Positions 38,760 to 49,977 of a stretch of 64,000 nt of DNA are shown here, piece by piece. The notes under the pieces were generated by a model. That model saw only the letters and a program-made list of their open reading frames with translations. It made no database searches and had not been told where the DNA came from. The stretch lies in contig JAKSZT010053883.1 in the NCBI GenBank assembly GCA_026826555.1, positions 27,397,225-27,461,224 on the forward strand. Direction: 5' to 3'. The position numbers were made by a program, and so were the translations under genes. This DNA comes from Tolypeutes matacus (taxonomy: Eukaryota; Chordata; Mammalia; Cingulata; Chlamyphoridae). The first letter of the stretch is position 1. The number at the start of each line of letters is the position of its first letter.

Positions 38760-40735
38760 CACCAGAGCATTTCTATTTCTCAACTCCTTCTCATGGCAGC
38801 ATCTTTCTCCACCTCCTCCTTGCAAAGGGAACCCTTGTACTCTCAATCCAATTTCCCCCCACTCACTCCAAGACCTCCCTCCACTTACCATTCTCTTTCT
38901 CCTACTATTCACTCTCCCTCTTTTTCCTCTGCTCTCAGCCTACAGACATCAAGTCTCCAATGTTCTAAACAAATGAACATCTTTACCCTACCTCCCTCAC
39001 AGGCTGCTGCCCTAGCTCCTTCCTTCACTTTCTCGTAAAACTTCTCAGAAGGGTTGCCTATACTCTTGGCCTCAACTCTCATCCATTCACTTCTTACCTT
39101 GCTGCTATCTGCTTCTGCCCCCATAGCTCCGCTGAAAGGTCTTATTCCAAGTCCAAAGCCAATAGTCCTTACCAATAAGGTCTTACCAATAAGACCTTTT
39201 TCAGCATTGTCATTGTCAAACATGGCCACCTGGGAAGCTCCTCCTTTGTGCATGCTGTTTCCCATTCTATCTTTCACACAGCTGCTTCTCTGTTTCTTTC
39301 CCTGGATCCCCTTCTCCAGCTGCATTCTGAATCTTCTTAATCTCACTCTTTCCAAGAAATGTTGCCCATTCCCTAGGTTTCCATTCCTGCCTATGGACTG
39401 ATAAGATAATACCCAAATCTGTCTCTTGAACCCAGATTTATCCAGAGTTTCTAACCAATGCATCCAAATACCATTAGATATACAACAGGCACTTTAAATG
39501 TGCTATATTTACCTCTTGATCCCTGCAAAACATGTCCCTCCTCTGGTGTTTCCTTTTTAAGTCTCCCAAACCAGAAAGCGCCGAATCATCATTCATTTAC
39601 TTATTGAATAAACATTTATTAAGTGCCTACTATGTGCGAGACACTGGGTTGGGCACTGGGGATACAATGTTGACCAAGACTCCTCCTTCTGTCTCAATCC
39701 CACATCCAATCAACCACCAAGACCCATTCTATCCCCCAAATCTCCTTCAAATCTCTCTCTCCCTCCACATTTCGAAAGCCTTGGTTGGTGCCTCCATTTT
39801 TCTTACCTGAGTAATTGCTTCAGCTTCTTAAGTGGTCTCCCTTCTTCCAGTATCTTCTCCAACCCTCTATACTGCTACCAGAATAATATTTCAAAACCTT
39901 ACACTTAACTTTTATTACTCTGGTTCAGAACAAAGAGTGGCCCTCATCCTTCCCAAGGCTATAAACCAATGCTATCAATGCCACCCTTGCCCATCTACTC
40001 TGAGACCTTGTTCCATTGAGCAGCACAGCATAGCTATTGAAGTGCATCAACATTGGAGCCAGAAAGACTGGGCTTAAATCCTGGCTCTGCCACTTATTGG
40101 CTATATGCTATGGCTAAGTTGCCTAAACTTTAACCTATCCATGATTCACTTTCTTCATCCATCAGATAGGTCTATCAAAACCTAATTCATTGTGCTGTTA
40201 AGAGAATGAAATGAAATCATTTACATAGAGGGCTTTCTCCGGGCTTGGCACAGAATAAGCAAACAGTAAGAGTTAGCTATTATCATTACCAACAGTCTAA
40301 CACTTCTACCCTTAAAAAAATATTTATCAGAATAAAACTCAAACATCTTTGCCAAGCATACAGACTCACCATGATCTGGATCCTTTTTACCTTTCCATCC
40401 TCATCTTGAACCAGGCATGCTGAATTATATTCAATTCCAAAAAGCTGATCCAAACCTTAGTGCCTTTGCACATTTGTCCACTCTGAGATAGTGATTTCTG
40501 AGCCTAATATCCTTTAAGACCCTGCTCCAATGCTGCCACCTCTGTGAAAACTTCCCTGACCTTTTTGTTACAGCTCCTTCCTTGGATTTCCCATAGTACT
40601 CTGGGGACACCTCCATAAGCTGTACTGTAGTTGCTTGTTTACATGCCTGACTTCTCTTCTATGTGCACATTCCTCAAGGGCAGAGATCATACCGCCAATT
40701 AATGAATGAATGAATGATCATCTCAAAACACTTGT
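38760..40735 (+). mobile_element. Long L2 copy interrupted by a MIR
   Basis: Bases 38960-39240 correspond to the L2 reverse-transcriptase region, and 39690-40010 plus 40320-40735 to its 3' part ('gaccctgctccaatgctgcc', then 'cctcaagggcagagatcata' and AATG repeats). A MIR at 40020-40295 lies within it. A reversed L2 end at 39590-39670 shows that a second copy is mixed in. The 184-codon minus-strand open frame here is the antisense of the L2. Confidence 0.65.
40020..40295 (+). mobile_element. MIR SINE, nearly full length
   Basis: Forward MIR from 'agcacagcatagctattgaa' through 'aaatcctggctctgccactt' to 'gcttggcacagaataagcaa'. It sits inside the L2 copy. Confidence 0.85.
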
Positions 40736-43214
40736 GAACTTGCAGAGGCAGTGCTTTTTGCTGAAAGCTATTGGATAGGCAGCCCTTGGACACATCTGTA
40801 TCTCACCTGTGGGCCAGTTCCATGAACAGGGTTAGGAACACAGCATGTGCTTTCCCTGCTGCTTTCAAGAAGGCAGTTTCTATTCCTCACTCTGACTTTG
40901 AGTTTCTACACTTTTCACCTGCCTTGCTACACTGGATGGTCCCTGTCACTCTTCCCACTTGGTCTCAGGATGGGACTCTCTTCAGCCTTTCTGGGTTCTC
41001 TTGGCACTACCTGAAGCAGCCAAGAACATATGGAGATGCTGGGAACACCCTTCTGAACAGCTTGACTCTGAGAGTATGCCTGTAGGAAGCTGGCTTCAGG
41101 AACTGGGCTGGTGCAACCTCCCTCGGGGCAATGGGGGAATGATCTCCGCATACCAGCCTGGGCTAGGCCTTCTGGGGTAAATCAAACAGCTTCTCAGAAA
41201 ATTCTCAGGCCTCACCTAGACTTCCCACTATACTCCACATTCAGGTACAAGAAAAAAAATAAGCATGTTTAACAAAGCCCAGGAAAGAATTCTCTAAGCA
41301 GGAACTTAAAGACCTCATGTTAGTAAATCCTTCTCCTGGTCTCTCATCCATCTCCAACCCATGTGGCTGAAGCATCTTTTTCCCATTGACTAGGTTCATC
41401 ATCAAATGGTTTGATAAAATGTGACTCCTTATTTGTAAAACGCTTTGCAGAGGAAATCTGTTTCCAGTGTTTTTAGCACTATGGTCCCAGTGCTAAAATT
41501 GCCCAAATAATTTAAAAATACTGAATAAAATTTTAAAAAGAAAAAGAAAAGAATACAATTTACATTGTTAGTAAGGAATACTCAGAGCCCAAAACACAGT
41601 GGCTATAGGGACCCAAAGAATGAAGAGCAGAATGTTGGCTTTCACTTTGTGGACATTTTTAAAAACTGGGGAAGCAGAGTTTCTTCCTTCTTTCCTGACA
41701 CAACCACTCTCTGGGCAGGGATGGGGGTGAGAATCTGGAGGTAAAAGTGCTTATCTCAGACCTTGACACTGAGTGATCTGGGAACAGAAAATTTATCCTG
41801 AAATTTTCCATAGCTATAAGTCAGTTCTCACAAGGGTTTGCAGCCTTCATGTTACTAGGACAGTGTGAAAACCTTTCATTCTGAGAATTTAGTCTGAAGA
41901 GGTTTCCAACTGGTTGTGCTCTCCCTCAGGCACCAGGCAGAAGCAAATGCAAACTCTGTCTGGAAGAATCCACCTTCTACCCAGGTCTCAAATAATTCCC
42001 ACAGGCAAAGTTTATTATTGCAACTACATGGTCAAAAAGTAACAAAAGAAAGAAAGGAAGATGGTTTGGGGAGCAAAAGACAAGAAACAACTAACAGAAT
42101 CAAACTTAAAAAGACTTCAGAGAGTGGCATTGGCAGGCACAGAATATAAAATAGGTATATTTAGTATATTTAGAGAATTAGAGGATCTAAACATCATTAG
42201 AGCAAGAGACTCTAAAATATGACATTCGAAAATGAAACAAGCAGAACTTCTCATGTGGAGAATATAATATTTGAAATAAGAAACTTAAGTGAATGGATTT
42301 AACAGAGGTGAGACACATCTGAACAGAGAATGAGTGAATAGGATGAGAAATAGAAAATATGAGAGAGGTTAAGAAACATAGAAGACAGAGTGAGAATGAT
42401 TAACATGACTTGTCAGACTTCCAGAAGGAGAAAAGGGAGAGGATGAAGCAAAAGCAACAGTTGAAAGGACAGTAGCTAAGTGTTTTCCTGAACTGATGAA
42501 AAACACAATATTTACATTCAGGAAGCTTCATGAATCTTAAGCAGTATAGATACAAAAACAGCCCCACCTAGACATATGATAGTGTAACTGCAGAACATGA
42601 AAGACAAGGAAAAGACCATAAAAGCAGCCAGAGGATGTCATACAAAAGAATGAGAATAAACTGACAGCAAAAGCTAAAGCTATAAGACTTTGGAATAATA
42701 TCTCCATGTGCAGAGAAAGAATAACTATTAACCAAGAATCAAATATCCAGTAAATGCCAATGTTCTTTCAAAAACACAGGGAAAGTAAAGAACGCTTGTA
42801 ATCCACATGAAACTAAACTCTAAAGTATGTGCTTTGGACAGAAAGTAGTTAAAGAGAGAAGGATTGATATGCAAGAAGGGATGTGGACAGAAAAACAGTA
42901 AATATGTAAGTTGAAATGTAAATTAGCTTTATTAAACATTAACAACAGTGATGTGAGAAAAAGTAAGATAAAATGAAAATAGAAACACCTTTATATGTGA
43001 GTTAGAGGGATGGGGTAATTAAAGTTATAGTGTTCTAAGCTGTCTGACTTTTCAGGAGGAACATAAAGTTACTATTTAACATTAGACTTTATTAAATATG
43101 CATGTTAATATTTCTATGGTATTTGAGGGGCACTCTAAAAGAACAGGGTTTAAATGGTATAATTTAAATGGTCTAAATTATCCAGTTAAAAGATAGATTG
43201 TCACATTGGATTTT

Positions 43215-43300
43215 TTTATTTTTAGGAGGTACTAGGGATTGAACCCAGGACCTCATACATGGGAAGCAGGTGCTCAACCACCAAGCTACATCTGCTTCCT
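43215..43300 (-). mobile_element. DAS SINE forming the 3' end of the composite
   Basis: Minus-strand head 'ggaagcagatgtagcttggt', B-box-like 'gggttcaatccctag' and a 'tacctcctaaaaataaaaaa' tail. Confidence 0.88.
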
Positions 43301-43890
43301 GATGAAAGCTGTTTTTTTCATTTGTTTTTGTTTTTTATTTTATTTCCTTGCTTCTTTCTATGTTCCCTTGAAGGCAAAAGATTAGAGCCAGAGGAATTGA
43401 AAGATGTGAGAAAGGAAGAAGGATAATAGTAATATTGAAAAATGTTAGAAGAGGGACCATGTAAGACTTAGTAAAATGAATATTCAACTCATGTAGGCAG
43501 CGTAGAGTAATAGGAAGAAAAGTGGAGTACCTACAATGGACTGGGAAACCAAATAGAGGAAAAAATATATAATGATTTAGAAGGCTAGAATGATGAGGAG
43601 AGAGAGAAAGAGTAAAGAAAGGGCTGAAAGGAAAAAGTTAATATTAATAAAAAACAAAGAAAACAGAATAGATAGAATAGAAATTGATACCCTTGAAGTT
43701 GTGGGCTAATGAAAAAATGTGGTATGTAAGAACCACAACAGAAAGCAGAAGGCAGAAAGATGAAGGAAGGAAAAGAGATAGCGTTGGAAGACAAAATCAA
43801 TATAGACAGAGAATGGGAAATCACTGAAGAAGAAGCACAGCAAAAAAGAGAGAAGCTAGCAACACCTAATTTAAAATTAAGAGGAAGGAG

Positions 43891-43937
43891 GGAAGGAAGG
43901 AAGGAAGGAAGGAAGGAAGGAAGGAAGGAAGGAAGGA
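43891..43937 (+). repeat. GGAA tetranucleotide microsatellite
   Basis: About twelve uninterrupted GGAA units, with imperfect units on both sides; on the transcribed (minus) strand this is a CCTT tract. Confidence 0.95.
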
Positions 43938-44433
43938 GAAAGGGGTGAGGAAAGAGGAAAGAAAAGCAAGAGACAACAAATAAACAAAGAAAAACCAACC
44001 AACCACACAAGCAAGCAGTCAAACGAAGCTAAGGAAGAACAGTGTTCCTTCTTGGGCCCTTGTGGAACCTCTCAGCCTGCTTGTGTTCATCAGTCAATTG
44101 CCCTGCAAAGTTCTATCTGCAGGTTTTGAGGCAGATTTTAGCTATTAAAGTAAATTGAAAAAGAAAAATTCCTTTTTTTATTTTTTAAAGTGACTGTCTT
44201 CTTTTTTTTTTGGTGAAATATGGGACCCAAAAGAAGTCCTCTTATAGACCACCTCCTTCACCAAGGGGACCCTAACTAGGCTTGTGGAAACTAATCAAGT
44301 ACTTCCCACTTCCTGGCCTCCCCAGGGGAGCTGAAGCTCTGATGCTAGTCAGTGCAGAACGATAAAGTTGGCTGACTCCACCCCCTCTGGAGCCAAGCCT
44401 GAGTAGCACCTGGGCTGCTGGGTATATAAGGCA

Positions 44434-44829
44434 TCCTCAGTAGATTCTCCTCTCCCCTCAGCCTGGCGCTGCTTCAAGCCGACTTATTTGCTCCCCAAAG
44501 CTATGAGGGAGTCCAGGCAGCCAAATCCACAGAAAGGAAACCCCTCTCCACCTTCTGTCAGAACCCTCCCACTCTCGGAGAATGCTCCCTCTCACCGGGT
44601 TGCCGGCAGGGATTGGGGCGTATCTGGGCAGCTAGGTAAATCAACTTTCCTCAGCAGATTCGCCACTCCCCTCAGCCTGGTGCTGCTTCAAGCCAGCTAT
44701 TTTGTTCCCCAAAGCTGCAAGGGGTTCCAGGCAGCCAAATCCACAGAAAGGAAAGCCCTCTCGACCCTCTACCAGAATCCTCCCACTCTCAGAGAACATT
44801 TCCTCTCACTAGGTTGCCGGTGGGAGTCG
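44434..44829 (-). repeat. Two tandem promoter-like units, 214-bp offset
   Basis: Unit A (44434-44613) and unit B (44648-44829) align without gaps at a constant 214-bp offset. I counted about 27 differences over roughly 173 positions, about 84% identity. Landmarks in both are 'cccctcagcctgg', 'gcagccaaatccacagaaag' and 'ggttgccgg'. Monomer duplications of this kind are known in L1 promoters of several mammals. Confidence 0.85.
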
Positions 44830-45075
44830 CAGTTCAAACCAGCCTTTTCCCCTGCGGGTGGAGCTCAGCCGTCTGTGTTAATCACCACAGGCAGGGGAGA
44901 AACTCACAAATCTCTCCCGTGGAATCCGTGCCATCCAGCTCCCTCCAGAGCGATGTCCCCAAGGTTTTAGCTCTGTGTGCCCCCAGCACAGACCCCTGGG
45001 CAGGACCCTGTCCCCAATCAGCTGTCCTCAGAGAGCGAGGCAGCGAGTGCCCTCCTAAACTGACGCCATCTTCTG

Positions 45076-45162
45076 TTTTTGTTTTTAGGAGGTACCAGGG
45101 ATCTAACCCGGGACCCTGTATATGGGAAGCAGGCTATCAACCACTTGAGCTACATCCACTCC
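45076..45162 (-). mobile_element. DAS SINE at the 5' end of the composite
   Basis: Minus-strand head 'ggagtggatgtagctcaagt' and a 'tacctcctaaaaacaaaaac' end that runs directly into the YY1-like motif. Confidence 0.88.
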
Positions 45163-45418
45163 TTTATCACATTGGATTTTAAGAAAATCCAGCTATATAC
45201 CAAAACACATATAAAACATAAGGGAGCAGAAAGCTTGAAAGTAAGAGAATAGAAAAGATTTATTAAACAAAGTCCAAAATAAAGCTGATGTAATAGCCTG
45301 GAAAAAAAAAGCTTTAAGGTAAAAAAAAATATTACTAGATATGAAGAGAGTCATTATATAGTGTTTTTAAAAAGTTTGATTCACCAGGGAGATAAATAAT
45401 TCTCAATTTGTATATTCT

Positions 45419-45862
45419 TTTTTTTCTTTTTTAACATTGGAAGATGAATATATTTCTTTATTATGCTGTTCACAAGAATGAATGACACATTAGCACTGTC
45501 CTTCTGATGTGATAAAGAATACACCTGACCCACATTGTGGCAGGAAACAGGGGTGAGGTTCTCAGAGCTGGTACAAAGTGTCCACTGAAGAAATCATCAT
45601 TCACCAAAGAGAGGATGTTGCCTCAGACTCAATCTCTGCTGTACATCCCAGCCAGGTCTCTATGACCTTCCCAGAATCCTGCATTCCAATACCAGTTGAC
45701 TCTCTTTTCCTTTGCCACTCTTGACTCCATTAAAGCCTAGGTCAACTGCCCCATGTCTCACTTGCCCAGGCCACTGCTGGAATCCTATAGCACAGCTCTT
45801 TGGTATGCTGCTGCCCTGCTGCCCTCAGGGGTACCAGTGGGGGTTGGTGGGAGACCATAAAC
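45419..45862 (-). pseudogene. Retrocopy of an mRNA 3' end, unidentified parent
   Basis: About 444 bp inserted in the host L1 between 11-bp repeats, ttgtatattct (45408-45418) and ttgcatattct (45863-45873), one mismatch. On the minus strand it ends with AATAAA, then about 30 nt, then an A-rich tail (the T run at 45418-45432 on the plus strand), the mark of a processed transcript. The upstream part has an open frame reading HQPPLVPLRAAGQQHTKELC and ending TWGS-stop. That might be the C-terminus of the parent protein or chance. I do not recognise the parent. It could also be a noncoding RNA copy. Confidence 0.7.
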
Positions 45863-48463
45863 TTGCATATTCTAATAACTCAGTCTTAAAGTAGAAAGTA
45901 TAAAGTTCTGTTGATCCAAAGTCAACAGAACTTCAGGGAATAATAGAAAAACCCATCATTATAGCAAAAGATTTCAATATTGCTCTCTCTGCAGTTGATT
46001 GACCAAGAAGACAAAAAGAATCAGTAAGGATATAAAAGATATAAACGTAATTAACAAGTTTGATATAATGGATATATTGAAGCACAATTGCAAAATACAG
46101 TTTTTTTCAAGCACACACAGAATATGTGTGAAAAATGACCATTTACGGCCCACAAAGCATGTTTCAACAAATTTAAAACAATTCAAATACAGACCATGTT
46201 CTCTGACTAAAAGTTTTGGAACCAGTAACAAAAACATAGCAAGAGGAATTCTTTGTTTGCAAATTAAGAAATATTTCTAAATAGCACGTGGTTGAAAGAT
46301 TAAAGAATAAAAGAAATGAGAAAATATTCAGAACTAAACTATAACAGAAATGCTACATATAAAAATATGTGGTAAAGTAGCCAAAGCCACCCATACAGTG
46401 AAATTTATAGCCTTTGATGCTTAAGTAAGACTGTAAAATAATGAACTAAGCATCAATAAAGATCTTGAGAAGGAACAAAAGAACAAACCCAAATGTAATA
46501 GAAGAAAGGAAGTAATGAAAATGAGAGTGGAAATTGATGAAACAGAAATTGATGAAATAGATTAAAAGGCATATTAACAAAGCCAAAAGTTGGCTCTTTG
46601 GAAAGACTAATGTAAAACCTCTGGCAATCTGGATAAAAAACAGAAGACACAAAATCAGAAATGAAAAAGGGAACAGAAATACAGTATAAGCAGGGATTAA
46701 AAATATAATAAGTGATAGTATGCACAACTTAATATACAATGAATTGGAAACCTTAGTGAAATGGACTAAAGAATAATAAAAATTTAAAAAACCCAACCTA
46801 AATAGCCCCTTCTTCATTAAAGGTATTAAATTTATAGATTAAAATCTCCCAACAAAGAAAACATCAGACCCAGATAGTTTCACTAAAGTTCTACCAAACT
46901 TTCAAGGCATAACTTATTCCAGCCTTCCACCAATAACTCCAAAGGACAGAAAGAGAGCAAACACTCCAAATAATTTTATGTGGTCAGCAACATTTTGAAA
47001 CAAAAATCTGGCAAAGTCAACATGAAAAAACATTAAAGGCCAATCTCAGTAATAAAATAGATGTAAATTATTAAATGAAATATTAGCAAATCAAATATAG
47101 GCATGCATACAAATTATAATGCTAGCTGACCTGGTTTATCCCAGAAATGCAAGGTTGGTTTAATAGCGAAATCAATCAGTGGAGTTCACAACATTAAGAA
47201 ATCAAAGGAGAAAAATCATATGATTTTATCAATAGATGCAGAAAGGTACTTGATAAAACTCCACATCCACTTGCTATGAAAGATCTTAGCAAACCAAATT
47301 AGAAAAGAACTTCCACAACCTGAAAAGGAGTATCTATAAATTAAAAAACAAAGACAAACAAAACCCTTCAGTAAACATCATACTTAATGGTGAAACAATA
47401 AAGATATTCTAATAATAAACAATGACAGAAATGCCTGCCACCATCACAATAATTTAACATCATAGTGGAGGGTCTAGCCAAAACACTGAGGCGAGAAAAA
47501 GAAAGAAGTAAAGGTATAAGGATTGGAAGGCAAGAAACAAAATTATTGTTCTTTGTAGGTGATGAATGTCAATACAAAAAACTCCAAAGAATTCACAGAT
47601 AAATTATTAGAAGAGAGTTGCTATATACAAAAATCAAAAGATAAAAACCAATTGCATTTTTAAACACCAGCTAGAAACAAGTCGAAAATGCAGTTTAAAA
47701 AAGATAGGATTTATAACAGCAACAATAAATATAAAATATCTAGGAGTAAATATATTTAAAAGTGTACAAGTCCTGTCATGGGAAAATATTATGAAGTTTT
47801 ATTGAAAGACAATAAAGAAGCCCTAAATAGAGAGATCCCACATTCACAGATTAGAAGACACTATCTTAAAGACATCAGTTCTTCTCCCATTGATCTATAG
47901 TTTTGGTATAATTACAATAAAAATGTCAACAGGTTGTTTGGGGGGGGGGTTGACAAACTAATTAAAAAAATTATGAGAGAACAAAAAAAAAAACACTTCA
48001 CAGAAAAAAACACCACCACCAAAATGGGAAATAAACATATGAGAAGATGTATACAGCAGTGCAAAACTACATGCACAAGACAGGTAAATTTTAGGGACAG
48101 AATTTTAAGTGAAGTTGATGAAGAATATATACAACATGATGACATTTGTATGAAGTTCAAATGCTGACATACTAAATGGACTTTTAGGGAGACACGCTTC
48201 AGAGCTAACTATAAAGAAAAGCAAAGAGATGATAAACACAAAATGGAGGTAAATGGTTACCCCTGAGGATGCAGGGAACAGAATGAGATTGGTGAGGGAC
48301 ATGCATCAGAAAGGTAACTGATTTTTTTTTTTAAGGGGAGACGGCTACCGGGATGATGGTTGTACTGATGTTCTTTATATATTACTTATATTTTATAAAT
48401 ATGCTTTTTACCTACTTTATATTTAATAAAAACAATTTTGAGGAATTGTCTGCAGAGAATCTA

Positions 48464-48715
<252 letters not shown>

Positions 48716-48956
48716 CTAGACCAGGTCTACCTCCCCTCCCCACCTCTCACCTCCTTCCCAGAAGAGATTGAAGTCTGTACAGTCTCACCCCAGACATAAC
48801 CTTTTGCTTCCTGTGCCCTTCCCCCAGTACTCAGTGGGCTCAAAGGGAGGTCAGAGTCCCTGGAGCACTGGGGTAGGGGCAATCCCTACATGCCCTGTCC
48901 TGTTGTCCTTTAGGCAATGATGAACTTCCTGCAGGCAGGCTAAGCAAACCACGCCC

Positions 48957-49372
48957 TGGGATGGTTTATTTTTGGGCCCACTTGGTTAGGTTATGGTGCC
49001 CACTTGTTTGATCAAACACTGGCCTAGCTGTGCAGGTATTTTGTAGGTGGGATCAGCATCTACAATCAGTTGACTTTAAGTAAAGGAGATATCCCACTGT
49101 AATGTGAATGGGCCTCATCCAATCATTTGGAGCTCTTAAAAGTGAGAAGTGAGGGTTTCAAGAACCAGAAGGAATTCTGCCTTGAGACAACAGCCTCCAC
49201 TCCTTCCTGGCTCCCCTACAGACTTGGATGAAAAGTGTCCATCATCACTCACCCCTGATTTCCAGCCTCCAAACAGTTGTGTGGAACTTGGACTTGCCTG
49301 CCGCCCCCAATCCTGTGAGCCAATTCCTTGCAGTAAATCTCCATATCTGGAGAATGCTGATTGATATACAAC
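48957..49372 (+). mobile_element. Old LTR-like repeat, second copy
   Basis: Shows 'atgtgaatgggcctcatcca', 'ccagaaggaattctgccttg' and 'gagccaattccttgcagtaa' in order, the same family as 14764-15500 and without an insertion. Confidence 0.65.
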
Positions 49373-49899
49373 TCCTTCCCCCAATCCTGACCCCACTATG
49401 AAGGAGCAGCTCATTCCCACCACAGGGTGGGGGCTGGAACCACTCACGTTGACCTAAAGCTGGTGGGTGGAGGGCATCCCAGGCATCTAAGGACCTGCTA
49501 AAGAGCACATCCCCTGCTCTGCTCACCTGTCTGTGGTTTCCCCATTTCTCCTCCAGGTCACCAGAACAGTTAAGCCCTGCTCTGGACTCAAGTCTGCTGG
49601 GCTAGGACTCTGACATCTCTCCAGGTCCTGCAAGCCCTTAACTCCTCCCTCTGTGACTTCTCAGTCCTCCTCAAGTAGAATCTCAGGATATCCTTGTCAA
49701 GGCCACCCATTAGGTCTCGTCTCAGAATGTCTATGCCCAAGGACTCTGCCCAGGCCCCCGGCTCAGCCCAGTGTCGGGCACCTGGACTGGTTCTAAGTCC
49801 TTCCCCACACTCAGTGCATGGCCGACGCAGCCTTCTGACTGGAAGCATAAAGATTCAAGGTGAATTAGAAGAAGTGCTCTACTCAAGTAGATATAAAGT

Positions 49900-49977
49900 G
49901 TTATCAATCACAGCTTAATCTAATTAAGCTCTTTAAAATAGCTTCTAAACTAATTAGATTAAGTAGTGATTGATAAC
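49900..49977. repeat. Inverted repeat, 27-bp arms, 24-bp loop
   Basis: The arm 49900-49926 ('gttatcaatcac' then 'agcttaatctaatta') and the arm 49951-49977 pair with two mismatches. The loop can add a small inner stem (aagct/agctt). A perfect 6-bp hairpin (aggtac...gtacct) follows at 49983-50000. The arms contain TAATTA cores. I cannot match it to a common transposon. Confidence 0.9.

Larger units (their letters stand above)
43301..45075 (-). mobile_element. L1 5'UTR-like module inside the composite
   Basis: The order on the minus strand is: YY1-like start, GC-rich promoter-like part with two tandem units, a TATA-like 'ttatata' (minus strand, near 44425), then an increasingly T/C-rich tract including a CCTT microsatellite. 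It carries no ORF1. The 145-codon open frame at 43585-44022 on the minus strand is low-complexity Phe/Ser/Leu text from the pyrimidine tract and is not a gene. An old LTR is the main alternative. Confidence 0.55.
43215..45166 (-). mobile_element. Composite retroelement: DAS - L1 5'UTR-like module - DAS
   Basis: A 1,952-bp insertion lies between exact 14-bp repeats, tcacattggatttt, at 43201-43214 and 45167-45180; the host L1 text is continuous across them. Read on the minus strand it begins with a full DAS head (45162 downward to 45076). Next comes 'aagatggcgtcag', a YY1-like start typical of L1 promoters, followed by about 1.77 kb of non-coding sequence. It ends with a second full DAS (43300 downward) and an A-rich tail against the target repeat. 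Neither DAS has its own target duplication with the inner side, so one insertion event is the simplest reading. Two independent DAS insertions plus later rearrangement remain possible. Confidence 0.7.
41990..48450 (+). mobile_element. Old L1 (host of two nested insertions)
   Basis: The plus-strand order is that of an L1M-type element: an ORF1-like region at 42280-42900 (for example 'aaaagcagccagaggatgtc' near 42620), a junction region, then ORF2-like sequence from 43190 that resumes at 45167, stops at 45418, resumes at 45863 and continues through the reverse-transcriptase part (about 47400-47600, worn frame 'LFVGDE') to an AATAAA-bearing end near 48430. All frames are broken. The gaps correspond exactly to the insertions at 43215-45166 and 45419-45862. 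Confidence 0.8.

Noticed and set aside
38909..39463. 184-codon open frame on the minus strand
   Set aside because: It is the reverse strand of an L2 reverse-transcriptase region and has no domain signature; CT-rich L2 sequence has few stops in reverse.
43885..43940. Regular repeat considered as a CRISPR array
   Set aside because: It is a simple GGAA microsatellite without spacers, in a mammalian intron.
43585..44022. 145-codon open frame on the minus strand
   Set aside because: Low-complexity Phe/Ser/Leu text from a pyrimidine tract with a CCTT microsatellite inside a retroelement.
44488..44970. 160-codon open frame on the plus strand with internal repetition
   Set aside because: The repetition comes from the tandem 214-bp-offset promoter-like units, not from a repeated protein motif.
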